Positions 9,382-17,976 of a stretch of 64,000 nt of DNA are shown here, one piece after another (within the stretch, counting starts at the first letter, position 1; each line of letters starts with the position of its first letter). The stretch comes from Novosphingobium sp. 32-60-15 (GTDB lineage: Bacteria; Pseudomonadota; Alphaproteobacteria; Sphingomonadales; Sphingomonadaceae), in assembly GCF_002280675.1 (NCBI RefSeq), contig NZ_NCEN01000014.1:1-64000 (forward strand). The letters run 5' to 3'. The notes under the pieces were generated by a model. That model was not told where the DNA came from, searched no databases, and saw only the letters and a list, made by a program, of their open reading frames with translations. The translations under genes were made by a program, and so were the position numbers.

Positions 9382-10719
9382 TTAGTCGGCAAGCTTTTCC
9401 GCCATCACGTCGTCGCCATCGCGCTCGGGCAGCATCAAAAACAGCGCGAGGCTGACAACCGAGCCCATCGCCATGATGATCGACACCGTCAACAGTTGGT
9501 CGTCTCCCAACCAGCCAAACAGGGTGCCCGCCAGCAACGGACTGCCCGCAGCGCCCAGCCGCCCCACGCCCAGCGCGAAACCCGTGCCGGTGGCCCGCGC
9601 ATAAGCCGGGAAGCCGCGCGCAAAGGCGGCATAAAACCCGCTGATCGCCGCATTGGTGAAGAAACCGGCGATCATCGTCGCCATTTGCCACGCTTTCAGC
9701 GTATCTCGCCCGGTGCCGAAATAGGCCACCATCATCGCGCCGATCAGCAACATCAGCGCGGTCGGCCACCTGACCCCCAGCCGCGCCATCACGAAGCCGA
9801 ACAGCGCACTGCCCATGAACCCGCCGATGTTGGCGTATGTCAGCACCGTGGCCGCCTGCGATGGAGGATAGCCGGGCGGATAATCGGATACGATCTGCAC
9901 GCCGAACTTCAGGATGTAATAGAAAGTGATGCAGTGGAATGTGTAGCCGAACGCCAGCAGCAGGGTCACCGGGCGCAGTTTGGGGTTAGACAGAATATCG
10001 GTTACGCGCGGCTTGACGGTGCCCGCCACGATTACCGGCAGATCGCTGATAGCAGGCTTGCCGAAAGCGGCGAGCGTGCGGTTCACGCCCGCCAGATTGC
10101 GCTTCGTCGCCAGATAGGCCGCTGTTTCGGGCACCAGCACCAGAATGACGGGGATCAGAACTGCGGTCACGACCGCGCCGAACACAAACACCGCGTGCCA
10201 GCTGTAGGTCGGCAGCAGCCATTCCGATGCCGCAATTCCGCCAATGATCGCGCCCAGCGGATAGCCCGCCACATAAACCGCAATCGCAACAGAGCGCCAA
10301 CGGCTGTTGGTGCTTTCGGCAACGACCGCGTTAGTGGTGGTGAGCATCCCGCCGATGCCGATGCCGGTGAGGAACCGGTAGGCAACCATCGGCTGAACCG
10401 CCGCCGCAATGCTCGCCAGATACATGCCAATCGCCATCAGTACGAGGCAGGCAATCATGGTAAATTTGCGGCCATACCGGTCTGCCGCCCCGCCCAGCAG
10501 CACGGAACCGAAGCCCATACCGAGCAATTCGGCAGAAAGCACCACGCCCAGCGCCGGGCGGGCAATGCCCCAATCGGCGGTGATCCCCGGCGCGGCAAAG
10601 GCGCTCGACAGGACGTCAAACCCATCAAGCGCGTTCAACAGCACCATCAGGATCACCACGATCCATTGGCGCACGCCCATCGGCGTCTGCTCGATCACCT
10701 CGCGCGGGGTCTGTGTCAT
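9382..10719 (-). CDS. Aromatic acid:H+ symporter (AAHS family MFS)
   Basis: This 445-residue, 12-helix MFS protein has the DGFD motif in helix 1 (LLNALDGFDVLSSAFAAPGI) that marks the aromatic acid:H+ symporter family (PcaK, BenK, VanK types), and the DRYGRK loop between helices 2 and 3. It would import an aromatic carboxylate such as vanillate or a related lignin monomer across the inner membrane. It lies 47 nt downstream of the MarR gene on the same strand, so the two may be cotranscribed from the divergent promoter before the lignostilbene dioxygenase. Exact substrate is not decidable from sequence. Confidence 0.88.
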   Translation of the reverse strand: MTQTPREVIEQTPMGVRQWIVVILMVLLNALDGFDVLSSAFAAPGITADWGIARPALGVVLSAELLGMGFGSVLLGGAADRYGRKFTMIACLVLMAIGMYLASIAAAVQPMVAYRFLTGIGIGGMLTTTNAVVAESTNSRWRSVAIAVYVAGYPLGAIIGGIAASEWLLPTYSWHAVFVFGAVVTAVLIPVILVLVPETAAYLATKRNLAGVNRTLAAFGKPAISDLPVIVAGTVKPRVTDILSNPKLRPVTLLLAFGYTFHCITFYYILKFGVQIVSDYPPGYPPSQAATVLTYANIGGFMGSALFGFVMARLGVRWPTALMLLIGAMMVAYFGTGRDTLKAWQMATMIAGFFTNAAISGFYAAFARGFPAYARATGTGFALGVGRLGAAGSPLLAGTLFGWLGDDQLLTVSIIMAMGSVVSLALFLMLPERDGDDVMAEKLAD

Positions 10720-10766
10720 GCGGCCCTTGGTCCTCGTCCAAACTGTTAATTGCTATTACTTATAAC

Positions 10767-11240
10767 TCATTCATGGATTCTGGAAAGCAGTTCAATCAAC
10801 TGCCGCACTTCCTTGTCGGAAAAGCGGCTTTTGACCCATGCCTCATGCTCGCCAATCGCGCGCTTGGCCTTGGCCAGCATTGCAATGCCATCAGGCTGCA
10901 AATGCAGCGCTTGTTTGCGCCCGTCTTTGTCAGACCGGTCGCGTCGCAAGAAATGCTTGGCTTGCAAGCGGTTAATGATCGCCATCGTCGTGGCGCGGTC
11001 CATCCGCAAACGCTGCGCCAGATCGGTCTGCGCAATGCCGGGATGATCATCGACCAGCCACAACACCGACACCTGCTTCTGCGTCAAATCCAGATCGGTG
11101 AACGTTTCGGTGAAGTGGCGCAGGCACGCCCCGTGCGCCAGACGGATGTGGAAGCCCAGAATATCGTTGATTGCACCAATGGCCTCTTCATCGGTGTGGC
11201 CGAGCGGTGCAATCGCGTCGGGGAATTTGTCTCTGATCAA
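10767..11240 (-). CDS. MarR family transcriptional regulator of the lignin-dimer cluster
   Basis: A 157-residue protein with a central winged helix: LTQKQVSVLWLVDDHPGIAQTDLAQRLRMDRATTMAIINRLQAKHFLRR forms the helix-turn-helix and RSDKDGRKQALHLQPDG the wing with the conserved D-x-R-x-x-x-L. Such regulators are dimers that usually repress catabolic genes until an aromatic ligand binds. It is divergent from the dioxygenase, and a 21-bp near-palindrome lies in the 65-nt gap. The same element occurs at two other promoters of this block, so this protein is the best candidate for its binder. The next gene on its strand is the AAHS transporter. Confidence 0.88.
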   Translation of the reverse strand: MIRDKFPDAIAPLGHTDEEAIGAINDILGFHIRLAHGACLRHFTETFTDLDLTQKQVSVLWLVDDHPGIAQTDLAQRLRMDRATTMAIINRLQAKHFLRRDRSDKDGRKQALHLQPDGIAMLAKAKRAIGEHEAWVKSRFSDKEVRQLIELLSRIHE

Positions 11241-11267
11241 TGACCTGTCCCTGAATGCGCTTGTTTA

Positions 11268-11288
11268 ATTGTTAGTATTACATACAAT
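11268..11288. promoter_or_regulatory. Putative MarR operator 1 (regulator / lignostilbene dioxygenase)
   Basis: Left arm ATTGTTAGTA, one central T, right arm TACATACAAT. The arms match as an inverted repeat at 8 of 10 positions. The element sits between the divergent marR-type gene and the dioxygenase gene and is nearly identical (19/21) to the element at 20292-20312. The Shine-Dalgarno GAGGAGG of the dioxygenase follows at once, so binding would block transcription in both directions. Confidence 0.65.
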
Positions 11289-11305
11289 ATCACGAGGAGG
11301 ATGAC

Positions 11306-12775
11306 ATGGCACAATTTCCAGACACCCCAAGCTTTACGGGTTTTAACACACCATCGCGGATAGAGGCAGACATCGCCGATCTGGCCCACGAAGGCACGAT
11401 TCCCGCAGCGTTAAACGGCGCATTCTATCGCGTCCAGCCCGACCCGCAGTTTCCTCCCAGAATGGGTGATGATATTGCGTTTAATGGCGATGGCATGATT
11501 ACGCGGTTCCACATCCATGATGGCCAGGTAGATTTTCGCCAGCGCTGGGCGAAAACCGATAAATGGAAGCTGGAAAATGCGGCTGGAAAAGCCCTTTTCG
11601 GCAATTATCGCAACCCCTTGACCGACGATGAGAGCGTGAAGGGCGAATTTCGATCAACCGCCAATACCAATGCTTTCATATTCGCCGGGAAGCTCTGGGC
11701 GATGAAGGAAGACAGTCCCGCGCTAACCATGGACCCGGCGACGATGGAAACTTTCGGGTTCGAAAAGTTTGGCGGAAAGATGACCGGGCAAACCTTTACC
11801 GCGCACCCCAAGATCGATCCCAAGACCGGCAACATGGTAGCCATCGGCTACGCCGCCAGCGGCCTTTGCACCGATGACGTGACGTACATGGAAATCGGCC
11901 CCGACGGCGAAATGATTCGCGAAGTATGGTTCAAGGTGCCCTACTATTGCATGATGCACGATTTCGGCATGACCGAGGATTACCTTGTCCTGCACATCGT
12001 GCCATCGATCGGCAGTTGGGAACGGCTGGAAAAGGGCCTGCCCCACTTCGGCTTTGATACGACAATGCCGGTACATCTGGGCATCATCCCGCGCCGCGAT
12101 GGCGTGACCGATGCCGATATCCGCTGGTTCACGAGGCCCAATTGCTTTGCCTCCCACGTGCTTAACGCGTGGCAAGAGGGCACCAAAGTCCACTTCGTGA
12201 CGTGCGAGGCCAAGAACAACATGTTCCCGTTCTTCCCCGACGTGCACGGCGCGCCCTTCAACGGACGCGAGGCGATGAGCTATCCCACCGAATGGGTAGT
12301 CGACATGGCCAGCAATGGCGAAGACTTCGCCCAAATCGTCAAACTGTCAGATACCGCAGCCGAATTCCCGCGCATCGATGATCGCTTTGCCGGACAGAAG
12401 AACCGCTATGGCTGGTTCCTTGAAATGGACATGAAACGCACCGTGGAATTGCGCGGCGGCAGTGCGGGCGGGTTGCTGATGAACTGCCTGTTCCTCAAAG
12501 ACTTCCAAACAGGCCGCGAACAGCACTGGTGGTGCGGGCCGGTATCCTCGTTGCAAGAGCCTTGCTTCGTCCCGCGCGCTGCCGATGCCCCCGAAGGCGA
12601 TGGCTGGATCGTGCAAGTGTGCAACCGGCTGGAAGACCAGCGCAGCGACCTGCTGATCTTCGATGCGCTCGACATCGAGAAAGGACCTGTGGCGACGGTC
12701 AATGTCCCGATCCGCTTGCGCTTTGGCCTGCACGGCAATTGGGCAAACGCCGACCAGATAGGGCTTGCAGCGTAA
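11306..12775 (+). CDS. lsdA: Lignostilbene-alpha,beta-dioxygenase (carotenoid cleavage oxygenase family)
   Basis: The 489-residue protein is a carotenoid-oxygenase-family beta-propeller with four iron-binding histidines at 167 (FTAHPK), 218 (MMHDFG), 284 (ASHVLN) and 476 (LHGNW). Phe59, Tyr101 and Lys134 are also present; in characterised lignostilbene dioxygenases these contact the stilbene, Lys134 and Tyr101 pairing with the 4-hydroxyl. The enzyme splits the central double bond of lignostilbene with O2 to give two vanillin molecules. A strong GAGGAGG site precedes the ATG. Neighbours fit: an NTF2-like candidate for making stilbenes, an aldehyde dehydrogenase for vanillin, and aromatic transporters. 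The symbol is by subfamily; several paralogues exist in sphingomonads. Confidence 0.88.
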   Translation: MAQFPDTPSFTGFNTPSRIEADIADLAHEGTIPAALNGAFYRVQPDPQFPPRMGDDIAFNGDGMITRFHIHDGQVDFRQRWAKTDKWKLENAAGKALFGNYRNPLTDDESVKGEFRSTANTNAFIFAGKLWAMKEDSPALTMDPATMETFGFEKFGGKMTGQTFTAHPKIDPKTGNMVAIGYAASGLCTDDVTYMEIGPDGEMIREVWFKVPYYCMMHDFGMTEDYLVLHIVPSIGSWERLEKGLPHFGFDTTMPVHLGIIPRRDGVTDADIRWFTRPNCFASHVLNAWQEGTKVHFVTCEAKNNMFPFFPDVHGAPFNGREAMSYPTEWVVDMASNGEDFAQIVKLSDTAAEFPRIDDRFAGQKNRYGWFLEMDMKRTVELRGGSAGGLLMNCLFLKDFQTGREQHWWCGPVSSLQEPCFVPRAADAPEGDGWIVQVCNRLEDQRSDLLIFDALDIEKGPVATVNVPIRLRFGLHGNWANADQIGLAA

Positions 12776-12786
12776 CCAGACTGAAT

Positions 12787-12810
12787 CCCCCTCCTCTAAA
12801 AAGGAGGGGG
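12787..12810. terminator. Bidirectional hairpin terminator
   Basis: CCCCCTCCT (12787-12795) pairs perfectly with AGGAGGGGG (12802-12810) around a CTAAAA loop, in the 41-nt gap between convergent genes. The loop supplies A residues but there is no long T run on either strand, so it may act with help or simply as an mRNA end. Confidence 0.65.
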
Positions 12811-12816
12811 AGGCAA

Positions 12817-14409
12817 TCACCCCGCCCGCTCCAGCAGCGCCGCCTCATCGCGGTCAGCCCGCCGTGCGATCAACACCATCAGCACGACAATCGGGATCGC
12901 CACTGCGTTGATCGAAAGCATCGCCGTACGCAGGGAACCTGTCGCATCTGACAAAAGACCCACAACATAAGGGCCGATGCCCATGCCGAGGATGGTCATT
13001 ACCAGCAGATAAAGGCTGGCTGTCAAACCGCGCATGCGGGGCAGTACCTGGTCATAGATGATCGCGTAAAGTGGCGGCATCCAGCCGGTCAGGATGAAAC
13101 TGTAAAGCAGAAAGCGCGTGTAGAAGCTGCCGGGATCACCCGCGTAATAGACCCAGAACGACAGGATCGGCGAAACACCCATCGCAAACAGCGCCACCCA
13201 TGCACGGCCCCCGCCGGGGAAGCGCTGGTTCAGCCAGTCTGACAAGGGACCCCATACCAGCGGACCAATGATGCCCATCGCGGCAGACAGCAGACCGAAT
13301 TGCAGTGCGGTTTCCTGCATCGTGAGGCCGTATGAGCGGATCAGGAAGCTCGGATTGAATGCCATCATCCCGTAATTGATCGAACATTGCAGCGTCCCTA
13401 CCGCAATACACATCATCAGCGTGGGCGAGCGGGTGATCACGCGAAACGCTTGGGCATCGCCCAGTTTCATTCCTTGCATCAAATTGACGATGACGAATAC
13501 GCCAAGACCAATCACGGTCCATTGCAGGGCGTGGGGATTGAGCGAAACGCCGCCCAGCAGCATCTGCGGTTTAGGGCTGACGGCGCTGCTGATAACCGTG
13601 AGCAAAACCGCCGCACCAAGAATCAAAGCCAGCGCTGCCAGATTGCCGCGCACCATTGCTGCACTTGCGCCCCTGCCTTTCATACCCAGCCAATGGAAGC
13701 CGGGGGTGACAGACCCCAGCAATGCGAAGGCAGCACGGAAGGGGTGTGGATCGGGCGCGGTGGCAATACCATCCATCTGCCCGCGCGCAGGTTCAGCCAA
13801 CTTCCAAAGGAATGCCGCAAGGACAAAGCCGGGCGCTGCCGCCACAAGAAACGCAAACTGCCAGCCTTTCAGCCCCATCGGTGCAGCACGTGCGGCATAG
13901 CTGGCATCCCACCAATGTGCAGCAACCCCGCCCAGAACCAGCGACCCGCCCAACCCCAACGCAATCGCCGAGGCCATGATGGACATCACAAACCCGCGCC
14001 GGTGCTTGGGCCAGAAATCATAGATCAGCGACGTGCCCGCAGGCTGCGTCGCCGCCTCGCCAATACCAACGCCAAGCCGCGACAGGGCCAGCAGCGAAAA
14101 GCTGCTGGCAAGCCCCGCCAGGCCCGTCGCGGCCGACCAGAACAGCAAGCTGATCGCCAACAAGCGCGTGCGCACCCAACCATCGGCCAAGCGGCCCACC
14201 GGTAACGAGAACAACGCATAGAACAGCGCAAACACGGTGCCGTAAAGCAGCCCCATCTCGGCATCGCCAATCTTCAGGTCCGCTTTGATCGCAGGTGCAA
14301 GAATGGCAAGGATCTGACGGTCAAGCAGGCTCATCGCATTGGTCAACGCAACAAGAACAAGCGCGTACCATGCTCCGGGGGCAAGGCTGCGGCGGGTTTC
14401 AGTGGTCAT
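12817..14409 (-). CDS. MFS transporter, spinster-like
   Basis: A 530-residue, 12-helix MFS protein. The start (YALVLVALTNAMSLLDRQILAILAPAIKADLKIGDAEMGLLYG) and the RLGVGIGEAATQPAGTSLIYDFWP segment are typical of the bacterial spinster-like group often encoded with aromatic and steroid catabolic genes. A large insert between helices 6 and 7 (residues about 215-275) is longer than usual. It is last in the minus-strand series NTF2 protein, aldehyde dehydrogenase, DUF2490 protein and LigW, so it may import or export a lignin-derived substrate. Substrate specificity is inference from context. Confidence 0.85.
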   Translation of the reverse strand: MTTETRRSLAPGAWYALVLVALTNAMSLLDRQILAILAPAIKADLKIGDAEMGLLYGTVFALFYALFSLPVGRLADGWVRTRLLAISLLFWSAATGLAGLASSFSLLALSRLGVGIGEAATQPAGTSLIYDFWPKHRRGFVMSIMASAIALGLGGSLVLGGVAAHWWDASYAARAAPMGLKGWQFAFLVAAAPGFVLAAFLWKLAEPARGQMDGIATAPDPHPFRAAFALLGSVTPGFHWLGMKGRGASAAMVRGNLAALALILGAAVLLTVISSAVSPKPQMLLGGVSLNPHALQWTVIGLGVFVIVNLMQGMKLGDAQAFRVITRSPTLMMCIAVGTLQCSINYGMMAFNPSFLIRSYGLTMQETALQFGLLSAAMGIIGPLVWGPLSDWLNQRFPGGGRAWVALFAMGVSPILSFWVYYAGDPGSFYTRFLLYSFILTGWMPPLYAIIYDQVLPRMRGLTASLYLLVMTILGMGIGPYVVGLLSDATGSLRTAMLSINAVAIPIVVLMVLIARRADRDEAALLERAG

Positions 14410-14457
14410 TGGCTCTCCCGTTTACTTATCATTCAGCGCAATCAGGCCCAGCCCCGA

Positions 14458-14560
14458 CCCCTCCCGTAAACGGCAGGGGAGTTATGGCGCTGTTTCCCTT
14501 CCTTCCGTTTACGGGAGGGAAGCTCTGGCACTTCTTCCCCCCTCCCGCTTACGGGAGGGG
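14458..14560. repeat. Three related GC-rich hairpins in tandem
   Basis: Between ligW and the MFS gene there are three copies of a short palindrome built on CTCCCGTTTACGGGAG-like sequence. The third (14539-14560) has a perfect 9-bp stem, CCCCTCCCG against CGGGAGGGG, with a 4-nt loop; the first (14458-14479) and second (about 14498-14523) are imperfect. They look like a dispersed REP-type element and may also terminate or stabilise the upstream ligW message. No gene is seen in this 174-nt gap. Confidence 0.6.
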
Positions 14561-14583
14561 ACAGGGGTGGGCACGAGCACAAC

Positions 14584-15639
14584 CTACAAATTGAACCACC
14601 GCTCCGCATTCGTCTGGAAGAACTTCTTCTTTGTTTCCGCGCTCATGTCCATCGCATCCATGTCGCGCACTTCTTGCGGCACATATTGATAGGGATAATC
14701 CATCGCGTACATGACGCGGTCTTCGCCCATCACTTGTTGGCAAAACTTGACTGCAGGTTCCCACGCCACGCCCGAATTGGTGACCAGCACGTTTGACTTA
14801 AGATATGCTGCAATCGTCTTTTTCAGCGGCTTCATCCGTTCATAGCGCTGCGAACGGACGCCTGCCTGATGCATATAGTCAAGACGGTAGAGCCAATAGG
14901 GCAAGGCCTCACCCATGTGGCCGACCATAATTTGCAAGGTGGGATATTTATCGAAAATACCGATGGTGATCAGGCGCAGCAAATGCATGCCGGTTTCAAC
15001 CCCGAACCCGAAAATCGCCCCGTCAAGCCCCGCTTCAACCATCGGCCCGATCATTGAATCCGGCGACGTGGCGGGGTGAATGTAAAGCGGCTGATCCACC
15101 TCGACCAGAGCGCGGAAGATCGGATCAAAGAATTCCTCGTCCAGATAGCGGCCTTGGGTATGGCTGTTGATCTGGATGCCTTTGAAGCCCAGTTCCTTGG
15201 CCCCGCGATGGATTTCGCGCGCTGACCATTCCGGGTCTTGCGGCGCGACCGCGCCCATGCCGATGAAACGGTCCGGGTGCTTTTCGCAAGCTTGTGCCAA
15301 ATAATCATTTGCGCGCGCGGCAACGCCTTTGGCTTCTTCCACGTCGAGCAGCGGCTGCACGCCCGGTGACGTAAGCGCCAGGATGGCCTTGTCGATACCG
15401 GTTGCATCCATATCGGCAATGCGCCGCTCATCCAGATCAAGCAGGCGATCCATGATCAGCGTGGCGCGTTCAGACGGGGATTGCGCGTAAAAGCCCCATA
15501 GCGAGACCATGCCCTTGTCCGCCGATCCATCACGGATCATGCGTAAATAGATATCAACCAATTCGCGTGTGGCGAACGCTTCTTCGGTGGCAATGCGCAA
15601 GTAACCTTGAGAGCCGCCAGTTTTGAGGTCTTGAGTCAT
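14584..15639 (-). CDS. ligW: 5-carboxyvanillate decarboxylase
   Basis: LigW removes CO2 from 5-carboxyvanillate to give vanillate in breakdown of lignin biphenyls, using a Mn2+ centre without O2. The 351-residue amidohydrolase-fold protein has Glu19 (IATEEAF), His188 (YIHPATS) and Asp314 (YAMDYPY), which coincide in number with the metal ligands known for sphingomonad LigW. The long block LGFKGIQINSHTQGRYLDEEFFDP is also characteristic. The frame opens 23 codons earlier, but the ATG at 15639 has GGAAGG just upstream and matches family N-termini. It is fourth in the operon begun by the NTF2-like gene; the gap to the DUF2490 gene upstream is 37 nt. Confidence 0.92.
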   Translation of the reverse strand: MTQDLKTGGSQGYLRIATEEAFATRELVDIYLRMIRDGSADKGMVSLWGFYAQSPSERATLIMDRLLDLDERRIADMDATGIDKAILALTSPGVQPLLDVEEAKGVAARANDYLAQACEKHPDRFIGMGAVAPQDPEWSAREIHRGAKELGFKGIQINSHTQGRYLDEEFFDPIFRALVEVDQPLYIHPATSPDSMIGPMVEAGLDGAIFGFGVETGMHLLRLITIGIFDKYPTLQIMVGHMGEALPYWLYRLDYMHQAGVRSQRYERMKPLKKTIAAYLKSNVLVTNSGVAWEPAVKFCQQVMGEDRVMYAMDYPYQYVPQEVRDMDAMDMSAETKKKFFQTNAERWFNL

Positions 15640-15676
15640 GCAAGCTTCCTTCCCGGGAAGGGCAGCCTGCTTTGTA

Positions 15677-16381
15677 TTATCGCCGAATGTTGAGCGACAG
15701 GCTGCCAATGTGATTCATGCGATCTGGGATGCCAGTGCGGTTGACGTATTGGCCGGCATAGCCCGCCTCCAACGCAATCCCGCGCGCCAACGGCACGCCG
15801 ATGCCGGCAAAGCCGCGCATCTGATCGAAACCGGCGCGCTGGCCCCATGTGGTCGTGTCGAGATTGACGAAAGGTTCGCCTGAAACAATCGCGCTGTAAC
15901 CTTTGCCCAGCGGCACATCGAGCCGCACCAGATTGCGCATCCGCCAGCCCATATCGGACCGGCCCACGATGAAGCGCTGCTCCAACCGCGTACGGCTGGC
16001 CACGGTCACTTTGCCGGGGCCGCCTGTCAGCCGCAACGAAAGCTGCTGATAGGCGCGGTGTTCGGTATTCGCTACGCGGCCCTTCGGTTCGGTGCGCACC
16101 CAAGCATAGCCTGCGTACACGCTTACCGTATCGCTGACTTGATAACCCACCGCCGGTCGCAGAATGATCTGGCTCAACCGTTCTGCCCCATCGGTCTGCC
16201 GCGCTTGCGCTTCGGTGAAAACCAGCCAGCGGTTGCCCACTGAAAAGGTCGAAAACTGGGCAAGCCAGATCTGCTCGTCCGTTTCGGTGGCATAAGCCGG
16301 AGTCAGCGTGGTCAAAGCCAGCAAACCAAGCGTGCCGAACCCTTTGGCCAGCACACGCGAAACAGATGACATTGGCAACAT
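15677..16381 (-). CDS. DUF2490 outer-membrane protein
   Basis: The 234-residue protein has a signal peptide (SVSRVLAKGFGTLGLLALTTLTPAYA) and then alternating amphipathic strands: WLVFTEAQARQTDGAERLSQIILRPAVGYQVSDTVSVYAGYAWV and a C-terminal GIALEAGYAGQYVNRTG...NHIGSLSLNIRR. This is the DUF2490 pattern, a beta-barrel of 8-12 strands predicted in the outer membrane. I chose the ATG at 16381, where GGAG precedes at good distance. Lying between the aldehyde dehydrogenase and ligW, it might help aromatic dimers cross the outer membrane; that is inference, since the family has no assigned function. Confidence 0.78.
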   Translation of the reverse strand: MLPMSSVSRVLAKGFGTLGLLALTTLTPAYATETDEQIWLAQFSTFSVGNRWLVFTEAQARQTDGAERLSQIILRPAVGYQVSDTVSVYAGYAWVRTEPKGRVANTEHRAYQQLSLRLTGGPGKVTVASRTRLEQRFIVGRSDMGWRMRNLVRLDVPLGKGYSAIVSGEPFVNLDTTTWGQRAGFDQMRGFAGIGVPLARGIALEAGYAGQYVNRTGIPDRMNHIGSLSLNIRR

Positions 16382-16486
16382 GCATAACTCCGATCGCGCC
16401 GAATCGGTTGGCGCAGTGGGCCAAAAACCCGCCTGCCCCATAGCTATCGCCGTTGTGTTTCACCATGCGCCCTTGCACCCGAAGCA

Positions 16487-17917
16487 CTACCCTTCGTGCA
16501 CAGCCTTCGTAACCATGCAGGCCATGACACCTTCCGGCCCATCTTCTGCCCCATGGCCCGACCACTTGACCCCGCCAAACGGCGCATCAGACCCGCCGAT
16601 CATGGTGGTGTTCAACCCCAGCATGCCGGTTTCGATTTCGCGGGCAAGGCGCTTCTGACGTGCAGCGCTGTCGGTCCAAGCGTAGGCCGCCAGCCCGTAA
16701 GGCAAGCGGTTGGCCTCGGCGATCATCGCATCTTCGCCGCTGTAAGCGTTCAGCAGCGCTACCGGGCCGAATGGCTCTTCGTTCATAATCAGGGCGTCCA
16801 GCGGGATATCGGACAGCACCGTGGGCGCATAGAAATATCCGGCATTGCCGACGCGCTCACCGCCGGTGTGCAGCTTTGCACCGCGCGCAGTGGCATCGCC
16901 AATCAAGCGGTCCATCGCTTCTGGCCGCCGGGCATTGGCCATCGGCCCCATTTGCGAGCCGTCATCCAGACCGTTGCCAACCTTGATCGCTTTGGTCCGT
17001 TCCACAAACCCTTCGCGGAAGCGTTCGAACACGCCTTCTTCCACGATGAAACGGGTCGGCGAAACGCAGACTTGGCCTGCATTGCGGAATTTATGCGGGA
17101 CCACCGTATCAAGGACGCGATCGATATCCGCATCGGCAAAGACCAGGACCGGTCCGTGACCGCCCAGTTCCATTGTGGTTCGCAGCATATTGTCGGTGGC
17201 CAGCCGGGCAAGGTGTTTACCGATCACGGTCGATCCGGTGAACGACAGCTTGCGGATGATGGGTGAGCCGAGCAGGTGGCGGCTGACTTCATCAGGCACG
17301 CCGAAAACCGCTTGCGCTACTTGCTTGGGCAAGCCTGCATCAAGCAGGCACTGCAATACGCCCAGCGCTGAAGCCGGGGTTTCTTCTGCCGCTTTCAAGA
17401 TCACCGAACAGCCTGCTGCAATAGGGGCGCCCAGCTTGCGTCCAGGATTGCCCAGCGGGAAGTTCCACGGCGCAAATGCAGCCACCGGGCCAACCGGCTC
17501 ATGCGTCACCGTACTGCGCTGCCCTGCCGGACGAACCAGTGTGCGGCCATACAGCCGGAACACTTCGCCAGCATAGAAATTGAACAGGCCCACGTTCATC
17601 ATCACTTCGATGCGCGCTTCGGGAAGCGTCTTGCCCTCTTCCATCGTGGCGATGCGGGCAAGGTCCTCCTGCCGCTCTACCATGAGGCGCGCGGCCCCTT
17701 GCAAGACGGCAGCGCGTTGCTGCGGCGTAGAGTTACGCCAGATGCGGAAGCCTTCATCGGCAACTTCAAGCGCGCGGTCGAGGTCTGCCGCATCGGCCAA
17801 GGGCAACTCGCCGATAGTTTCGCCCGTGGCGGGATTGACGACTGCATGCGTGCGGCGTCCGCCGCCTGAAACCGGTGCGCCATCAATGATCATGTGAAGC
17901 GAGGGGTACTGAGTCAT
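16487..17917 (-). CDS. NAD(P)-dependent aldehyde dehydrogenase (likely aromatic aldehyde)
   Basis: The 476-residue protein is a full-length ALDH-superfamily enzyme with Glu250 (MELGGHGPVLVF) as general base and Cys284 (NAGQVCVSPTRF) as nucleophile, plus the AFAPWNFPLGNPGRKLGAP cofactor segment. It resembles succinate-semialdehyde-type ALDHs, a group that includes enzymes acting on vanillin-like aldehydes. Beside the lignostilbene dioxygenase, oxidation of vanillin or a formyl-aryl product to the acid is the likely job. The ATG at 17917 starts MTQYPSLHM, while the longer frame begins with a low-complexity lead. It follows the NTF2-like gene by 59 nt. Confidence 0.88.
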   Translation of the reverse strand: MTQYPSLHMIIDGAPVSGGGRRTHAVVNPATGETIGELPLADAADLDRALEVADEGFRIWRNSTPQQRAAVLQGAARLMVERQEDLARIATMEEGKTLPEARIEVMMNVGLFNFYAGEVFRLYGRTLVRPAGQRSTVTHEPVGPVAAFAPWNFPLGNPGRKLGAPIAAGCSVILKAAEETPASALGVLQCLLDAGLPKQVAQAVFGVPDEVSRHLLGSPIIRKLSFTGSTVIGKHLARLATDNMLRTTMELGGHGPVLVFADADIDRVLDTVVPHKFRNAGQVCVSPTRFIVEEGVFERFREGFVERTKAIKVGNGLDDGSQMGPMANARRPEAMDRLIGDATARGAKLHTGGERVGNAGYFYAPTVLSDIPLDALIMNEEPFGPVALLNAYSGEDAMIAEANRLPYGLAAYAWTDSAARQKRLAREIETGMLGLNTTMIGGSDAPFGGVKWSGHGAEDGPEGVMACMVTKAVHEG

Positions 17918-17976
17918 TGCAAATCCATGTGTTGCGAGCGGGAGCGGGGAGGAACCTTGCCCCCGCCCGCAATCTC

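Noticed and set aside
10744..10765. GTTA...TAAC imperfect palindrome before the AAHS transporter as a fourth MarR operator
   Set aside because: Shares only a TATTAC core with the other sites and aligns poorly elsewhere; the gene is likely cotranscribed with the MarR gene.
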